Positions 1 to 9,678 of a DNA stretch of 64,000 nucleotides are shown here, in pieces. Position numbers and translations under genes: made by a program. How positions within the stretch are numbered: position 1 is the stretch's first letter; every line of letters starts with the position of its first letter. The stretch lies in assembly GCF_013280595.1 (NCBI RefSeq), contig NZ_JAAATY010000014.1, positions 44,723 to 108,722 on the forward strand. Reading direction: 5' to 3'. This DNA is from Kibdelosporangium persicum. GTDB taxonomy: Bacteria; Actinomycetota; Actinomycetes; Mycobacteriales; Pseudonocardiaceae. Below the pieces are notes generated by a model. It worked only from the letters and a program-made list of their open reading frames with translations, made no database searches and had not been told where the DNA came from.

Positions 1-282
1 GGGGTTTCGGTGGCGAAGTGTTGGCGGCCAAGCAACCTTGGTATACAGAACCGGGCCGGGGTGGGGCGCGATCGATGCCGGGTGTGAAAATCTTCCTGGC
101 TGTCCACTGTGGAAATTTGGCATGACCGCTGACACGGGAAGTAATCACCCGCATGCGCTGCGCTACTCCATTTGAGGGTGTCAGGGCCGGTTGGAGCACA
201 TCAGCGACCGCTGGCCGTGGATCAACGGCCGACCGGCGCGCCACCCGTGTTCGGCGAGTGGTTGAGCTGGCACACTGGGCAC
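1..282. other. Non-coding stretch at the left edge
   Basis: No gene is supported here. The sequence has a near-palindromic TGGTATACA at about 39-47, close to the perfect palindrome TGGTATACCA found at 17021-17030, and an inverted repeat GGCCGT/ACGGCC at 213-230. It probably carries the promoter of the gene that starts at 283, but no clear -35/-10 pair is visible. Confidence 0.4.
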
Positions 283-1380
283 ATGGAGCTCGTGCCGCCC
301 TCACCAGAGATGGAGGCCTTGTTTTCCCGGCAGGAGGCTGAGTATGAGCGCCTGGTCCGGGCAAGCTCGTTGCCGTTGCTCGGCATGGCCGAACCCGCAC
401 CACAGCCGCGTTTGCTCGGCGAGGCGGAGATCGACGGCGGGATCGTCGAAAGTGTCGGCCTGGCCTACGGCGACCTGATGCGGCCCAGCGGACCGCTCGT
501 CCAGGTGCACACCGCACGCTGGCGCGAGTCCCGGCCGGGCCCGCCGGATCTCCGGTACTTCTTGGAGAACCTGCTGGACAGCATGGGCGACGACGGTCCG
601 GTGGACGGTGATCCGGTCCCCGCGCACGTGGTCGTCAACGGAACGCCGCGACCGGCTTCGTTGCTGCGCACGAGACGCAAGATGTGGGCGGCCCGTTGCT
701 GGCACCAGGATTCCGACGTGATCGTGGTGGCCAGGGAGTGGGAGCTGGCCGCGACGCACCTGGTCGCGGTGCCCAGCATCGAGTCTTTCCTTCGCGGGCG
801 TAGGGAATACCTGCGTGATCTGCGCACCAACCCGCCGACGATGCCGATCATCGACCGGCCGTTCGACGTGGCCACAGCGCATCGGTCGCTCATCGACGCG
901 ACGCTCGCGCGCAGTCTTCAGCTGGAAGCCGCGGCGCGCCAAGGGCGCCCGCCCCGGCTGCGGGCCAACGCCCGTAAGCACGGCGAACTCTGGGAAGCGG
1001 CCGTACGGGCGCAGATGCACCTGGCCGATCAGTCCAGACAGGACGCTAACGAGGCAGTGACCATTCTGGTTAACCAGTTGGGCCGTTTGCAGGAGAAGGC
1101 GAGTTGGTTCGCCAACAAGCGACTCCGGGACGCCGCGGTGACCGAGACTCTCTTGTACTGGACCGGGATGCGGCTCGAGCTGCTCTCCCGGCCCGCGCAG
1201 GAGAGCTGGCGGACCGTCTGGGCGTCACAACGGTCCTGGGCGCCGGACCCGTTCGCCCGCCAGGAAAGAACTTCTTCACAGCATGATGATTCGTTGCGGC
1301 GCTGGCACGCGGAGCTCGTGACGGGGCAGGACGAATGGCTTCGTGCCTGGTCGGAGTGGGTGCGGCAGAAGGGGTACTGA
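283..1380 (+). CDS. Hypothetical protein, 365 aa
   Basis: I do not recognise a family. The ATG at 283 was chosen over an in-frame TTG at 172 because the extra 37 residues look like non-coding sequence. The product is soluble, with no signal peptide or membrane segment, and is rich in Arg, Trp and Ala. The N-terminal third contains a segment beginning PLVQVHTARW that reads like a compact alpha/beta domain. The C-terminal half, from about residue 200, is predominantly helical with repeated charged/hydrophobic spacing and could form a coiled bundle. It is followed 100 bp later by a PadR regulator on the same strand, but there is no sign of coupling. Codon use matches the neighbours, so it is probably a resident gene. 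Confidence 0.7.
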   Translation: MELVPPSPEMEALFSRQEAEYERLVRASSLPLLGMAEPAPQPRLLGEAEIDGGIVESVGLAYGDLMRPSGPLVQVHTARWRESRPGPPDLRYFLENLLDSMGDDGPVDGDPVPAHVVVNGTPRPASLLRTRRKMWAARCWHQDSDVIVVAREWELAATHLVAVPSIESFLRGRREYLRDLRTNPPTMPIIDRPFDVATAHRSLIDATLARSLQLEAAARQGRPPRLRANARKHGELWEAAVRAQMHLADQSRQDANEAVTILVNQLGRLQEKASWFANKRLRDAAVTETLLYWTGMRLELLSRPAQESWRTVWASQRSWAPDPFARQERTSSQHDDSLRRWHAELVTGQDEWLRAWSEWVRQKGY

Positions 1381-1483
1381 GCCAATCGGGTGTACTTGTG
1401 GCATCCGGGTGACGGTGTAGCCACTGTGGACAGATGGCTGGGCCATTGTGGACAGCGAGCGAAATTCATGGCACGGTGGTTAC

Positions 1484-1984
1484 GTGTCTGAATTGAACGC
1501 AACAGCCGCGGCTCTGCTCGGCTTGCTCCATGACGGCCCGAAGACGGGTGGCCAGCTGGTCGCGGTGGCCCGTGAGCGCTTTGGCGCGTTCTTCAGCGTC
1601 ACGCGCAGCCAGGTATACCGCGAGCTCCCCGCGCTGGCCGACGCCGGCCTTGTCCGCCTTGGCAAGCAGGGTCCCCGCTCCAGCCAGCAGTATCTGATCA
1701 CCGCCGCGGGCAAGAAGGCCTTCAAGACCTGGCTTGCCTCCGAGCCTGGTCCAGACCACCTGCGCAGCCCGCTGATCCTCCGCCTCGTGCACGCCAGCAA
1801 CTTGACCGCGAAGCAGCGCACCGCGCTGGTCGACTCCGCCCGGCAGGCGTACAACGCCGAGCTGGAGGAGGCCCGCAACTCGGTCAAGAACACCGACGAC
1901 ACCTACGCGAAGGCGATCGGCGAGTTCGCGGTGGCCAGGGCCCGGGCGGCGCTGAAACTGCTCGACGCGGTCCCGAAAGACTGA
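1484..1984 (+). CDS. PadR family transcriptional regulator
   Basis: This is a 166-aa DNA-binding regulator. The N-terminus (residues about 4-80) is the PadR winged helix, recognisable from the opening ATAAALLGLL, the SQVYREL recognition-helix segment and the wing with GPRSSQQY. The C-terminal half is the helical PadR dimerisation domain. The GTG at 1484 gives the typical MSELNATAA start and has a purine-rich GGTGG a few bases upstream. An in-frame GTG at 1448 would add 12 residues. PadR proteins usually repress a nearby transporter or detoxification gene. No such partner is adjacent, so the target is unknown. Confidence 0.88.
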   Translation: MSELNATAAALLGLLHDGPKTGGQLVAVARERFGAFFSVTRSQVYRELPALADAGLVRLGKQGPRSSQQYLITAAGKKAFKTWLASEPGPDHLRSPLILRLVHASNLTAKQRTALVDSARQAYNAELEEARNSVKNTDDTYAKAIGEFAVARARAALKLLDAVPKD

Positions 1985-2045
1985 ATAAAAGGCGCCGGTC
2001 GGCGGCAAACAGCCGACCGGCAACGCACCGGCACGCGGTCTGACG

Positions 2046-2051
2046 TAACCT
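2046..2051 (+). promoter_or_regulatory. Putative -10 element of prfB, leaderless
   Basis: TAACCT fits the actinobacterial -10 pattern TANNNT and ends 8 bases before the GTG at 2060, so transcription would start at or next to the start codon. There is no Shine-Dalgarno sequence before that GTG, which agrees with a leaderless mRNA. The -35 region is not recognisable. Confidence 0.45.
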
Positions 2052-2059
2052 TCTTGGCC

Positions 2060-3157
2060 GTGAACCCGGACGTCGCAGCAGACCTGAATGATCTCTCCGC
2101 CACGTTGAAGAGCATCGAGGCGGTGACGGATCTCGATGCGCTGCGCGCTCAGGTGACCGAGCTGGAGCAGCAGGCCGCGCGCCCCGATCTCTGGGACGAC
2201 CCGGAGAAGGGGCAGCAGGTGACCAGCCAGCTCTCCCACAAGCAGGGCGAGCTCCGCCGGGTGTCTGAGCTGCGTCAACGCCTCGACGACCTCCCCGTGC
2301 TCTACGAGCTGGCCGAAGACGAGGGTGACGCGGGCAGCCTCGCCGAGGCGGACGCCGAGCGTGAGAAGCTGCGCGCCGACATCTCCTCGCTGGAGGTGCG
2401 GACGCTGTTGTCCGGCGAATACGACGAGCGTGACGCTCTGGTCACGATCCGTTCCGAAGCCGGTGGCGTCGACGCGGCGGACTTCGCCGAGATGCTGCTG
2501 CGCATGTACATGCGCTGGGCGGAGCGGCACGGCTACCAGACCGAGGTGTACGACACCTCCTACGCCGAGGAAGCCGGCATTAAGTCCGCGACCTTCAAGG
2601 TCTCGGCGCCCTTCGCCTACGGCACCCTGTCCGTCGAGCAGGGCACCCACAGGCTGGTGCGGATCTCACCGTTCGACAACCAGGGCCGCAGGCAGACGTC
2701 CTTCGCCGGCGTCGAGGTCGTCCCGGTGGTCGAGCAGTCCGACCACGTCGACATCGACGAGAAGGAGCTGCGTGTCGACGTGTACCGCTCGTCCGGACCG
2801 GGTGGTCAGGGCGTGAACACGACGGACTCCGCGGTACGCATCACACACATACCGACCGGAATCGTCGTCTCGTGCCAGAACGAACGTTCACAGTTGCAGA
2901 ACAAAGCGTCCGCGATGGCCGTTCTGCAGGCCAAGCTGCTGGAGCGCCAGCGCCAGGAAGAGCAGGCCAGGATGGACGAGCTCAAGGGCGACGGCGGCTC
3001 TAGCTGGGGAAACCAGATGCGCTCGTACGTTCTGCACCCGTACCAGATGGTCAAGGATCTTCGTACCGAGTACGAAGTGGGGAATCCCTCCGCTGTTCTG
3101 GACGGCGATATCGACGGATTCCTGGAGGCCGGAATTCGGTGGCGGCGCACTAACTGA
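2060..3157 (+). CDS. prfB: Peptide chain release factor 2
   Basis: Release factor 2 recognises UAA and UGA stop codons and triggers hydrolysis of peptidyl-tRNA in the ribosome. The 365-aa product has the full family layout: an N-terminal helical domain, the PCRF domain, the SPF tripeptide that reads the stop codon (in RISPFDNQG), and the catalytic GGQ loop (GPGGQGVNT). The GTG at 2060 gives the usual MNPDVAADL start. A TTG at 2054 is also in frame. The reading frame is continuous, so there is no programmed +1 frameshift like the one of Escherichia coli prfB. The gene heads the conserved order prfB-ftsE-ftsX-smpB. Confidence 0.97.
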   Translation: MNPDVAADLNDLSATLKSIEAVTDLDALRAQVTELEQQAARPDLWDDPEKGQQVTSQLSHKQGELRRVSELRQRLDDLPVLYELAEDEGDAGSLAEADAEREKLRADISSLEVRTLLSGEYDERDALVTIRSEAGGVDAADFAEMLLRMYMRWAERHGYQTEVYDTSYAEEAGIKSATFKVSAPFAYGTLSVEQGTHRLVRISPFDNQGRRQTSFAGVEVVPVVEQSDHVDIDEKELRVDVYRSSGPGGQGVNTTDSAVRITHIPTGIVVSCQNERSQLQNKASAMAVLQAKLLERQRQEEQARMDELKGDGGSSWGNQMRSYVLHPYQMVKDLRTEYEVGNPSAVLDGDIDGFLEAGIRWRRTN

Positions 3158-3202
3158 GCGTGTTAAACCATCCCAATGCAACGGGCCGATAACGGTCGTG
3201 GG

Positions 3203-3208
3203 TAGACT
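3203..3208 (+). promoter_or_regulatory. Putative -10 element of ftsE, leaderless
   Basis: TAGACT lies 8 bases before the GTG start of ftsE at 3217, again without a ribosome binding site. It fits the TANNNT consensus, suggesting that ftsEX has its own promoter independent of prfB. Confidence 0.4.
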
Positions 3209-3216
3209 CCGCGACC

Positions 3217-3906
3217 GTGATCCGGCTTGAACATGTTTCCAAGACCTACAAGACGTCGACGCGTCCCGCGTTGGACGACGTCTCGGTGGACATGGACAAG
3301 GGGGAGTTCGTCTTCCTGATCGGCCCGTCCGGTTCGGGAAAGTCCACCTTCCTGCGCCTGCTGCTGCGCGAGGAAGTGCCCACCAAGGGCAAGCTCTACG
3401 TCAACAACTTCGACATCACCCGGATGTCCCGCCGCCGGATACCCCGGCTGCGGCAGTCCATCGGGTGCGTGTTCCAGGACTTCCGGCTGCTGGTCAACAA
3501 GACCGTCGCGGAGAACGTGGCGTTCGCGCTGGAAGTGATCGGCAAGCCCGCGCACACCATCCGCAAGGTGGTGCCCGAGGTGCTGGAGCTGGTCGGTCTG
3601 GACGGCAAGGCCAACCGCATGCCCAACGAGCTGTCCGGTGGTGAGCAGCAGCGTGTGGCGATCGCGCGTGCGTTCGTCAACCGGCCGTTGATGCTGCTGG
3701 CCGACGAGCCGACCGGAAACCTGGACCCCGACACCAGCCAGGACATCATGCTGTTGCTCGAGCGGATCAACCGCACCGGCACCACCGTGCTGATGGCCAC
3801 CCATGACCATTCCATCGTGGACTCGATGCGCCGCAGAGTCGTCGAGCTCTCGTTCGGCAGGGTCATCAGGGACGACGCCCGCGGCGTCTACGGCGTGGGC
3901 CGCTAA
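3217..3906 (+). CDS. ftsE: Cell division ATP-binding protein FtsE
   Basis: FtsE is the cytoplasmic ATPase of the FtsEX complex, which activates cell-wall hydrolases at the division site. In actinobacteria the known partner is RipC. The 229-aa sequence has Walker A (GPSGSGKST), the Q-loop (CVFQDF), the ABC signature (LSGGEQQR) and Walker B ([11 protein letters not shown]) in standard order. The GTG at 3217 is the only start giving a full domain. ftsX follows after 39 bp on the same strand, so the two are cotranscribed. Confidence 0.97.
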   Translation: MIRLEHVSKTYKTSTRPALDDVSVDMDKGEFVFLIGPSGSGKSTFLRLLLREEVPTKGKLYVNNFDITRMSRRRIPRLRQSIGCVFQDFRLLVNKTVAENVAFALEVIGKPAHTIRKVVPEVLELVGLDGKANRMPNELSGGEQQRVAIARAFVNRPLMLLADEPTGNLDPDTSQDIMLLLERINRTGTTVLMATHDHSIVDSMRRRVVELSFGRVIRDDARGVYGVGR

Positions 3907-3945
3907 GCCGAAGTATTCCCCCGACCTGCGAGGAAACCCGCACCG

Positions 3946-4851
3946 ATGCGTTTCAGTTTCGTGTTGTCCGAGGTCCTGACCGGACTCCGGCGCAACGTCA
4001 CGATGACCGTCGCGATGATCCTGACCACCGCGATCTCGTTGGGGCTGCTGGGGGGCGGCCTGTTGGTGGTCCGGATGATCGACCACATGCGCGACAACTT
4101 CGGCGACGAGGTCGAAGTGAACGTGTACCTCAGCAAGGACGTCAGCGGCACGGACAAGGACTGCCAGCAGCAGCCCTGTGCGGGCATCAAGGCCAACCTG
4201 GAGCAGGACGCGAACGTCGAGGACGTCCGGTGGGAGAACCAGGACCAGGCGTTCGACCGGTTCCAGCGGGTCTTCGCGGGTCAGCCCGAGCTGCTCCAGC
4301 TGACCAGGAAGGACTCGCTGCCCGCGACGTTCCACCTGAAGCTGAAGAACCCCGACCGCGCCGACGTGATCGTGCAGACGTACAGCAACAAGCCGGGAGT
4401 CGACCGGGTGGAGGACCAGGGTGTCTTCCTGGAACGGTTCTTCGGCGTGCTCAACGGCGTGCGGAACGGAACGTGGGTGGTCGCCGCCATCCAGGCGATC
4501 GCGGCGCTGCTGCTGATCTCCAACACCATCCAGGTGTCGGCGTTCACCCGGCGGACGGAAGTCGGCATCATGCGCCTGGTCGGCGCCACGCGCTGGTACA
4601 CGCAGTTGCCGTTCCTCCTGGAGGCGGTGGTCGCCGGCCTTGTCGGTGCGGTCATGGCGATCGGCGGCCTGATCGGCATCAAAGCGGTGTTCATCGACAA
4701 CGTGCTGGCCGAACCGATAGCCGCGAACATCATTCCGCGAATACCGCTGCTGGACATCTTCTGGCCGGTCGCACCGATCCTCATCGGCGTCGCGATCTTG
4801 ATCTCGGCGATCACCGGGTACGTCACGCTGCGGCTCTACGTGCGGACTTAA
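3946..4851 (+). CDS. ftsX: Cell division permease FtsX
   Basis: FtsX is the membrane half of FtsEX and transmits ATP hydrolysis to periplasmic peptidoglycan hydrolases. The 301-aa protein has the expected topology: one N-terminal membrane helix (about residues 20-45), a large extracytoplasmic domain of about 120 residues, then three C-terminal helices. The extracytoplasmic domain has two cysteines (CQQQPC) that could form a disulfide, which is common in actinobacterial FtsX. The ATG at 3946 is preceded by GAGGAAAC. Confidence 0.96.
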   Translation: MRFSFVLSEVLTGLRRNVTMTVAMILTTAISLGLLGGGLLVVRMIDHMRDNFGDEVEVNVYLSKDVSGTDKDCQQQPCAGIKANLEQDANVEDVRWENQDQAFDRFQRVFAGQPELLQLTRKDSLPATFHLKLKNPDRADVIVQTYSNKPGVDRVEDQGVFLERFFGVLNGVRNGTWVVAAIQAIAALLLISNTIQVSAFTRRTEVGIMRLVGATRWYTQLPFLLEAVVAGLVGAVMAIGGLIGIKAVFIDNVLAEPIAANIIPRIPLLDIFWPVAPILIGVAILISAITGYVTLRLYVRT

Positions 4852-4869
4852 CCGGTGGCGGTGTGACGG

Positions 4870-4875
4870 TAGAGT
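4870..4875 (+). promoter_or_regulatory. Putative -10 element of smpB
   Basis: TAGAGT lies 8 bases before the smpB ATG at 4884. No Shine-Dalgarno sequence is present, so smpB may also be translated from a leaderless transcript, in addition to read-through from ftsX, whose stop is at 4851. Confidence 0.35.
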
Positions 4876-4883
4876 TCACTGTC

Positions 4884-5366
4884 ATGGCGAAAGAACGTGG
4901 TCAGAAGGTGATCGCGTCGAACCGGAAGGCGCGGCACGACTACGAGATCCTGGACACCTACGAGTGCGGGATCGTGTTGGTCGGGACCGAGGTCAAGAGC
5001 CTGCGGATCGGCCGTGCGTCCCTGGTCGACGCGTTCGCCACGGTGGACGACGGCGAGGTGTGGCTGCGTGGGCTGCACATCGCCGAGTACGAGATGGGCA
5101 CGTGGACCAACCACGAGCCACGGCGGCGGCGCAAGCTGCTGCTGCACAAGGGCGAGATCCTCAAGCTGATCGGCAAGACCAAGGAGAGCGGCCTGAGCCT
5201 GGTGCCGTTGTCGATGTACTTCAAGGACGGCAAGGTCAAGGTCGAGCTGGCGCTGGCCAGGGGCAAGAGGTCGTACGACAAGCGGCAGGCGCTGGCCAAG
5301 CGGACCGCCGAACGCGAGATGGTCAAGGCCGTCGGCCGGGCACGCAAGCGGGGCGGCGGCTGGTGA
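4884..5366 (+). CDS. smpB: SsrA-binding protein SmpB
   Basis: SmpB binds tmRNA and delivers it to stalled ribosomes for trans-translation. The 160-aa product begins MAKERGQK, followed by the conserved NRKARHDY and the segment [13 protein letters not shown] of the OB-fold. It ends with the basic tail that folds in the decoding site (KRTAEREM onward). Length and motifs are typical. The RNA partner ssrA is encoded 4.3 kb downstream at 9679-10054. The stop codon overlaps the GTG of the following amidohydrolase, so the two genes are translationally coupled. Confidence 0.97.
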   Translation: MAKERGQKVIASNRKARHDYEILDTYECGIVLVGTEVKSLRIGRASLVDAFATVDDGEVWLRGLHIAEYEMGTWTNHEPRRRRKLLLHKGEILKLIGKTKESGLSLVPLSMYFKDGKVKVELALARGKRSYDKRQALAKRTAEREMVKAVGRARKRGGGW

Positions 5367-6262
5367 GGGACTCCGAGGTCCGGTCCTGGGTGACCGGCCT
5401 CGGCCTGCCCGGCCTGGTGGACGTCCACGTCCACTTCATGCCGGACTCCGTGTTGCGGAAGGTGTGGGCGTACTTCGACAACGCCCGCGCCAACTACGGC
5501 GTCGACTGGCCGATCCACTATCGCCACGACGAACAGGAACGGCTGCGGCTGCTGCGTTCGTTCGGCGTCATCCGGTTCGCGCCATTGGCCTACCCGCACA
5601 AACCCGGAATGGCCGAATGGCTGAACGAGTGGATGCGTGACTTCGTCGCCCGCACCACGGACGCCGTCATGACCGCGACACTGTTTCCGGAACCAGAGGT
5701 CGAGTCGTACCTGGCCAAGGCGCTGGACGCGGGCGCCAGGTGCGTGAAGGCACACGTCCAGATCGGTGGCTACGACCCTCGGGCGTCCGAACTGGACGGT
5801 GCGTGGGGCCTGCTCGCCGAAGCGGGTGTGCCCGCTGTTGTGCACTGTGGACACGGCCCGCTCCGCGGGGCGTTCACCGGCCTGGACGTCTTCGAACAGG
5901 TGTTACGCCGTCATCCGGCGCTGACCGTGGTGCTGGCGCACGCCGGGATGCCGGAGTTCCGTGCGGCGTTCGACCTGGTCAGCCGGTATCCGAACGTCTA
6001 CGTGGACACCACGATGGTCGGCGTGCGGTTCGGCGCGGCCCAGCTGGCTGACGACTTCGTGGCGAGGCTGGCGGACTTCCCCGACCGGGTGGTGCTCGGC
6101 ACCGACTTCCCGAACATCCCGTACGCGTACGCCCACCAGCTGGAGGTCATAGCCGGCTGGGCCGAGGCGGACGAGCGGCTCGGCCCCGAGTTCCTCAGGG
6201 CCGTGCTGCACGACACCCCAGCCCGGCTGTTAGGCGCTGCGGACCAGACTGACCGACGGTAG
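5363..6262 (+). CDS. Amidohydrolase family 2 protein
   Basis: This 299-aa TIM-barrel hydrolase belongs to the amidohydrolase-2 (ACMSD-like) group. Metal-site motifs are visible in order: DVHVHF near residue 21, KAHVQ near 133, HCGHG near 159, LAHAG near 193 and GTDFP near 246. Such enzymes hydrolyse or decarboxylate small cyclic or carboxylated substrates, and the substrate here cannot be told. The GTG at 5363 overlaps the smpB stop, which decides the start. The 3' end overlaps that of the convergent acyltransferase by 33 bp. Confidence 0.88.
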   Translation: MRDSEVRSWVTGLGLPGLVDVHVHFMPDSVLRKVWAYFDNARANYGVDWPIHYRHDEQERLRLLRSFGVIRFAPLAYPHKPGMAEWLNEWMRDFVARTTDAVMTATLFPEPEVESYLAKALDAGARCVKAHVQIGGYDPRASELDGAWGLLAEAGVPAVVHCGHGPLRGAFTGLDVFEQVLRRHPALTVVLAHAGMPEFRAAFDLVSRYPNVYVDTTMVGVRFGAAQLADDFVARLADFPDRVVLGTDFPNIPYAYAHQLEVIAGWAEADERLGPEFLRAVLHDTPARLLGAADQTDRR

Positions 6263-7501
6263 CCGGTAGCGAACCGCCAGAAGTCCACTCAGGACGATCC
6301 CGGCCCAGATCGCCGCGCCGGTGGAGACCAGGCCGCCGCCGGGTGCGAACCCGGTCGCCGCGATCCCCAACGTGCCGATCGCGATCACGGCCGTCCCGAT
6401 CATGACCTGCGTCGCGGGCGGCTGCACCACGAGCGGGCCCGGTGCGTGTGCCTCGAACCGGCCGAACGCCTTCAGCAGCCCGTACAACACCGCGGCGGCC
6501 GAGCCGATCCACAGGGGCAGGACCAGGAACCACAGGAAGCTGCCAGGCTCGGGCGTGCTGTAGCCCAGCCCGACGGTCCAGACACCGGCGACGGCGACCA
6601 TCGCGGACATGTGCCACAGGTACAGGCTCATCGACCGCGCGCCGACCCACGTCAGCACCCGGGCTGCCGCCGGACGGGCCACCAGCGAGCGGATCAGCGG
6701 CCGGGCGAGCAGCACGAGTCCGATCTGGCCGATGCCCAGCGTGATCAGGCACGCGGTCGGCGGGCCCGCGTTCGACACCGGCGCACCCGGCATACCGACC
6801 ATGCTCAGCGGATACGGTCCGAACGAGACCATCAGCGCGGTCAGGCCGAAGCCGACGCCGGCCATCGCCGCGGCAGCACGCATCGACGGCGGGTTCTTGG
6901 CGTAGTGGAAGCCGAGCTGGTGCACCGCGAGCCACACGAAACCCGCGTTGAGGAACCCGGCCATCGGCAGGCCACCGAACCGCAGGACGTCGACGAGCAG
7001 CGCGGCTCCGGCCAGGACGGCGAACACGCGGAAGCCGTACCGCTCCTGGGCCTTGATCATCCACGGCGTCACGAGGATCGCGGCGAGATACACGGCCATG
7101 AACCACAACAGCTGACCGACCACCGCGCTGCCGACGTCCAACGGCTGCCGCGGCACTCCGAGCGTGATGAGCAGCTGCGGAAGCACCAGCCACACCGCCA
7201 TCAACGGCAGCATCGGGATCGCCAGCCGGTGCACCCGGCCGGACACCCAGTCCCGGACCGAGCCGCCCCGGCCGCGATGTGCCCGCAGGGACAACATGTT
7301 CGCCGCACCCCCGGCGAAGAACACCAGCGGCATCACCTGGCCGACCCAGGTCAGGACCCACCAACCCGGTGTGGCGTAGGCGTTCCCGGTGGTCAGCTCG
7401 CTGCCGTTCCAGTCCAGCACCGGCACCAGCCAGTGCTGGAAGACCACCAGGATGATGGCCAGCACCCTGACCACGTCGAGAAATGGATCCCGTTTCGACA
7501 C
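6230..7501 (-). CDS. Acyltransferase 3 family membrane protein
   Basis: This integral membrane protein of about 423 aa belongs to the acyltransferase-3 (OafA/NodX) family. The opening RDPFLDVVRVLAIILVV carries the Arg and the short helix typical of the family, and a QHW histidine lies in the first membrane segment (family members use RxxH-type histidines to O-acylate sugars, peptidoglycan or lipids). Around ten hydrophobic segments follow. The GTG at 7501 is preceded by GGGGG. A TTG at 7576 would add 25 residues. The substrate is unknown and no glycan gene cluster is adjacent. Confidence 0.85.
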   Translation of the reverse strand: MSKRDPFLDVVRVLAIILVVFQHWLVPVLDWNGSELTTGNAYATPGWWVLTWVGQVMPLVFFAGGAANMLSLRAHRGRGGSVRDWVSGRVHRLAIPMLPLMAVWLVLPQLLITLGVPRQPLDVGSAVVGQLLWFMAVYLAAILVTPWMIKAQERYGFRVFAVLAGAALLVDVLRFGGLPMAGFLNAGFVWLAVHQLGFHYAKNPPSMRAAAAMAGVGFGLTALMVSFGPYPLSMVGMPGAPVSNAGPPTACLITLGIGQIGLVLLARPLIRSLVARPAAARVLTWVGARSMSLYLWHMSAMVAVAGVWTVGLGYSTPEPGSFLWFLVLPLWIGSAAAVLYGLLKAFGRFEAHAPGPLVVQPPATQVMIGTAVIAIGTLGIAATGFAPGGGLVSTGAAIWAGIVLSGLLAVRYRLPSVSLVRSA

Positions 7502-7612
7502 CGCTGTGCCCCCGTTCGCTTGGCTGTCAAGAGCTTCGCGAATCAGCCGGGCAAGATCACTGGTGTCTGCTCCCAAACCGCAGTGGGGGTTTTCCCTACC
7601 CTGACAGGGGAG

Positions 7613-8257
7613 CTACCTACGCTCCAGATACGCCAGGACAGCGCGCACCCTGCGGTGCTCCTCCTGGCTGGGCTCGAGACCGAGCTTGGCGAAGATGTTG
7701 CCGACGTGCTTCTCCACCGCGCCGTCCGAGACGGTCAGCGACTTCGCGATCGCGGCGTTCGACATGCCCTGCGCCATCAGGCCGAGCACCTCGCGCTCGC
7801 GAGGCGTCAACGAGTCGATCGGATTGCGTCTGCCACGTGCCATGAGCTGCGAGATCACCTCCTGGTCGATGCACGTCCCGCCGCGCGCGACGCGGTGGAC
7901 CGCGTCGACGAACTCGGCGACGTCGGCCACCCGCTCCTTGAGCAGGTATCCGACGCCGCCCGCACCGGCCGAGATCAGTTCGACCGCGTAGCGCTCCTCG
8001 ACGTACTGCGAGAGCACCAGCACCGGCAAGTCAGGCGTGCGTTCCCGGGCCCGCAACGCGGCCCGCAGTCCCTCGTCGGTGAACGTCGGCGGCATCCGCA
8101 CGTCCACAATGGCCAGATCAGGCCGGTGTTCGTCGAGGACCTCGAGCAGTCGCTGGCCGTCCTCGACGGCGGCGACGGTCTCGATGCCCTCGTCGGACAA
8201 CAGCCGTTCGATCCCGGCACGAAGCAGAACGGAGTCCTCCGCGATCACCACTCGCAC
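7613..8257 (-). CDS. NarL-type response regulator
   Basis: This 214-aa regulator has an N-terminal receiver domain (acid pocket ED at residues 7-8, phospho-acceptor in IVDVRMP near residue 52, Lys in LLKE near 106) and a C-terminal LuxR-type helix-turn-helix (SLTPREREVLGLMAQG). It pairs with the sensor kinase directly upstream on the same strand, whose 3' end overlaps this gene by 13 bp. Targets are not evident. The neighbouring acyltransferase is only a guess. Confidence 0.93.
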   Translation of the reverse strand: MRVVIAEDSVLLRAGIERLLSDEGIETVAAVEDGQRLLEVLDEHRPDLAIVDVRMPPTFTDEGLRAALRARERTPDLPVLVLSQYVEERYAVELISAGAGGVGYLLKERVADVAEFVDAVHRVARGGTCIDQEVISQLMARGRRNPIDSLTPREREVLGLMAQGMSNAAIAKSLTVSDGAVEKHVGNIFAKLGLEPSQEEHRRVRAVLAYLERR

Positions 8258-9543
8258 GGCAGGTCCGCCCGGATCACTGTCGGCCCGCCGATGGGGCTCA
8301 CCACGGTCAGCACGCCGTCAATGGTGGCAGCCCGGTCGGCGAGACCGGCCAGCCCACCCCCACGCCGTGTCTCCGCGCCACCCACACCGTTGTCCGTGAT
8401 CTCGACGACGACCTTGCTGTGCTCCCGGAACACCCGGACTGAAGCCTGCGACGCGTCGGCGTACTTCGCGATGTTCGTCAACGCCTCGGCGACAGTGAAA
8501 TAGGCGGTGGTCTCCACGGCCGCGGGCGGCCGCCGGTCCGTGGACAGACCGTCCTCGACCTGCACGTCCACCGGCACAGGCGACTTCGCGGCGAGCGACG
8601 ACAACGCCGCGTCCAGCCCACGGTCACCCAGAACGGCCGGGTAGATGCCGCGCGCGAGGTCCCGCAGCTCCGCGACCGCCTGCTTGGCGTCCGCGTGCGC
8701 CTCCTCGATCAGCACCTTCGCGCCCTCCGGGTCCCGCTCCATCTTGCTCTTGGCCCGGCCCAGCCCCATCGCCACAGCGACAAGCCGCTGCTGCGCCCCG
8801 TCGTGCAGATCACGCTCGATCCGGCGCCGCTCGGCCTCCGCGGCATCCACCCCACGCGCGCGGCTGGCCTGCAGATGCGCGGCCTCCGCCTCCAGCAGCG
8901 TCGCCTTGCTCGGCCCGAGCAGAGCCCGCGCCAGCTTGCCGTGCACCACGCCCAGCCACCGCGTCGTCACCAGCGCGAGAGCCAGGAGCAGCACACCGAC
9001 CAGCGCCGGGATTAACGTGTCGTCGAACGAGTTGACGACGTACGCCGCCCCGCGCACCGAACCGAAGACCATGTACCCGCCGTCGACCCACCGGTACCAC
9101 AGCGGCAAGGACGCCAGGCCGATCCCAGCGGACCAGAACGCCACCATCCACGCGAACGAGACCACGGACATCGGCAGCAGGACGAAGAGGTAGAGCAGGT
9201 CACGCCACGTGGCCGGATCGCGGAAACGGCCCTTGAACCACCCGAACATCCCCGGCGGGATCGGCCGGTACGGATCCGGGACGTAGTAGCCGAGCGTGGC
9301 GTACACCAGCCGGCGCTCCATCCGCGCGAACCCGCGGATCAGCATCATCGTGGCCGTGAGCAGCGGAAACCCCACCCAGACGACCAACGTGCCGAACGAC
9401 GACGCCAGCAGCGCCGCCACCACCGGGAGCCACGTCACAGCCATGATGAAGCTGGTGAACAGATAGACGTTCGCCCCGACGGCCCCCGGCTGATGCTGAC
9501 GTCCATCAACCTGCTCCACCTGAGTCATCATGACGACAAGCAT
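8245..9543 (-). CDS. Sensor histidine kinase (NarL-type partner)
   Basis: This kinase of about 432 aa has an N-terminal sensor region with four membrane helices (a putative sensor domain in the first 200 residues), a HisKA_3 dimerisation domain with the phosphorylatable His in RRIERDLHDGAQQ, and a compact HATPase (NGVGG, GGGLAGL). The ATG at 9543 has GGACTTGGG just upstream. Alternative ATGs lie at 9531 and 9528. Longer versions would run into the tmRNA gene on the other strand and are rejected. It forms an operon with the response regulator that it overlaps. Confidence 0.92.
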   Translation of the reverse strand: MLVVMMTQVEQVDGRQHQPGAVGANVYLFTSFIMAVTWLPVVAALLASSFGTLVVWVGFPLLTATMMLIRGFARMERRLVYATLGYYVPDPYRPIPPGMFGWFKGRFRDPATWRDLLYLFVLLPMSVVSFAWMVAFWSAGIGLASLPLWYRWVDGGYMVFGSVRGAAYVVNSFDDTLIPALVGVLLLALALVTTRWLGVVHGKLARALLGPSKATLLEAEAAHLQASRARGVDAAEAERRRIERDLHDGAQQRLVAVAMGLGRAKSKMERDPEGAKVLIEEAHADAKQAVAELRDLARGIYPAVLGDRGLDAALSSLAAKSPVPVDVQVEDGLSTDRRPPAAVETTAYFTVAEALTNIAKYADASQASVRVFREHSKVVVEITDNGVGGAETRRGGGLAGLADRAATIDGVLTVVSPIGGPTVIRADLPCEW

Positions 9544-9678
9544 CCCAAGTCCACGTCGGCACGGCGATGGAGTAAGCCAGTATCCCCGAGGTAGGGCCAG
9601 CCCCACCCAGGAGCCGTAACCGGAATGAACCACCCGCCCCGGCGCGTTATGCTTACCGTAAGACCAACCCAACACCAC

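Noticed and set aside
2060-3157. Possible programmed frameshift in prfB
   Set aside because: The frame is continuous with no internal UGA and all RF2 motifs in one frame.
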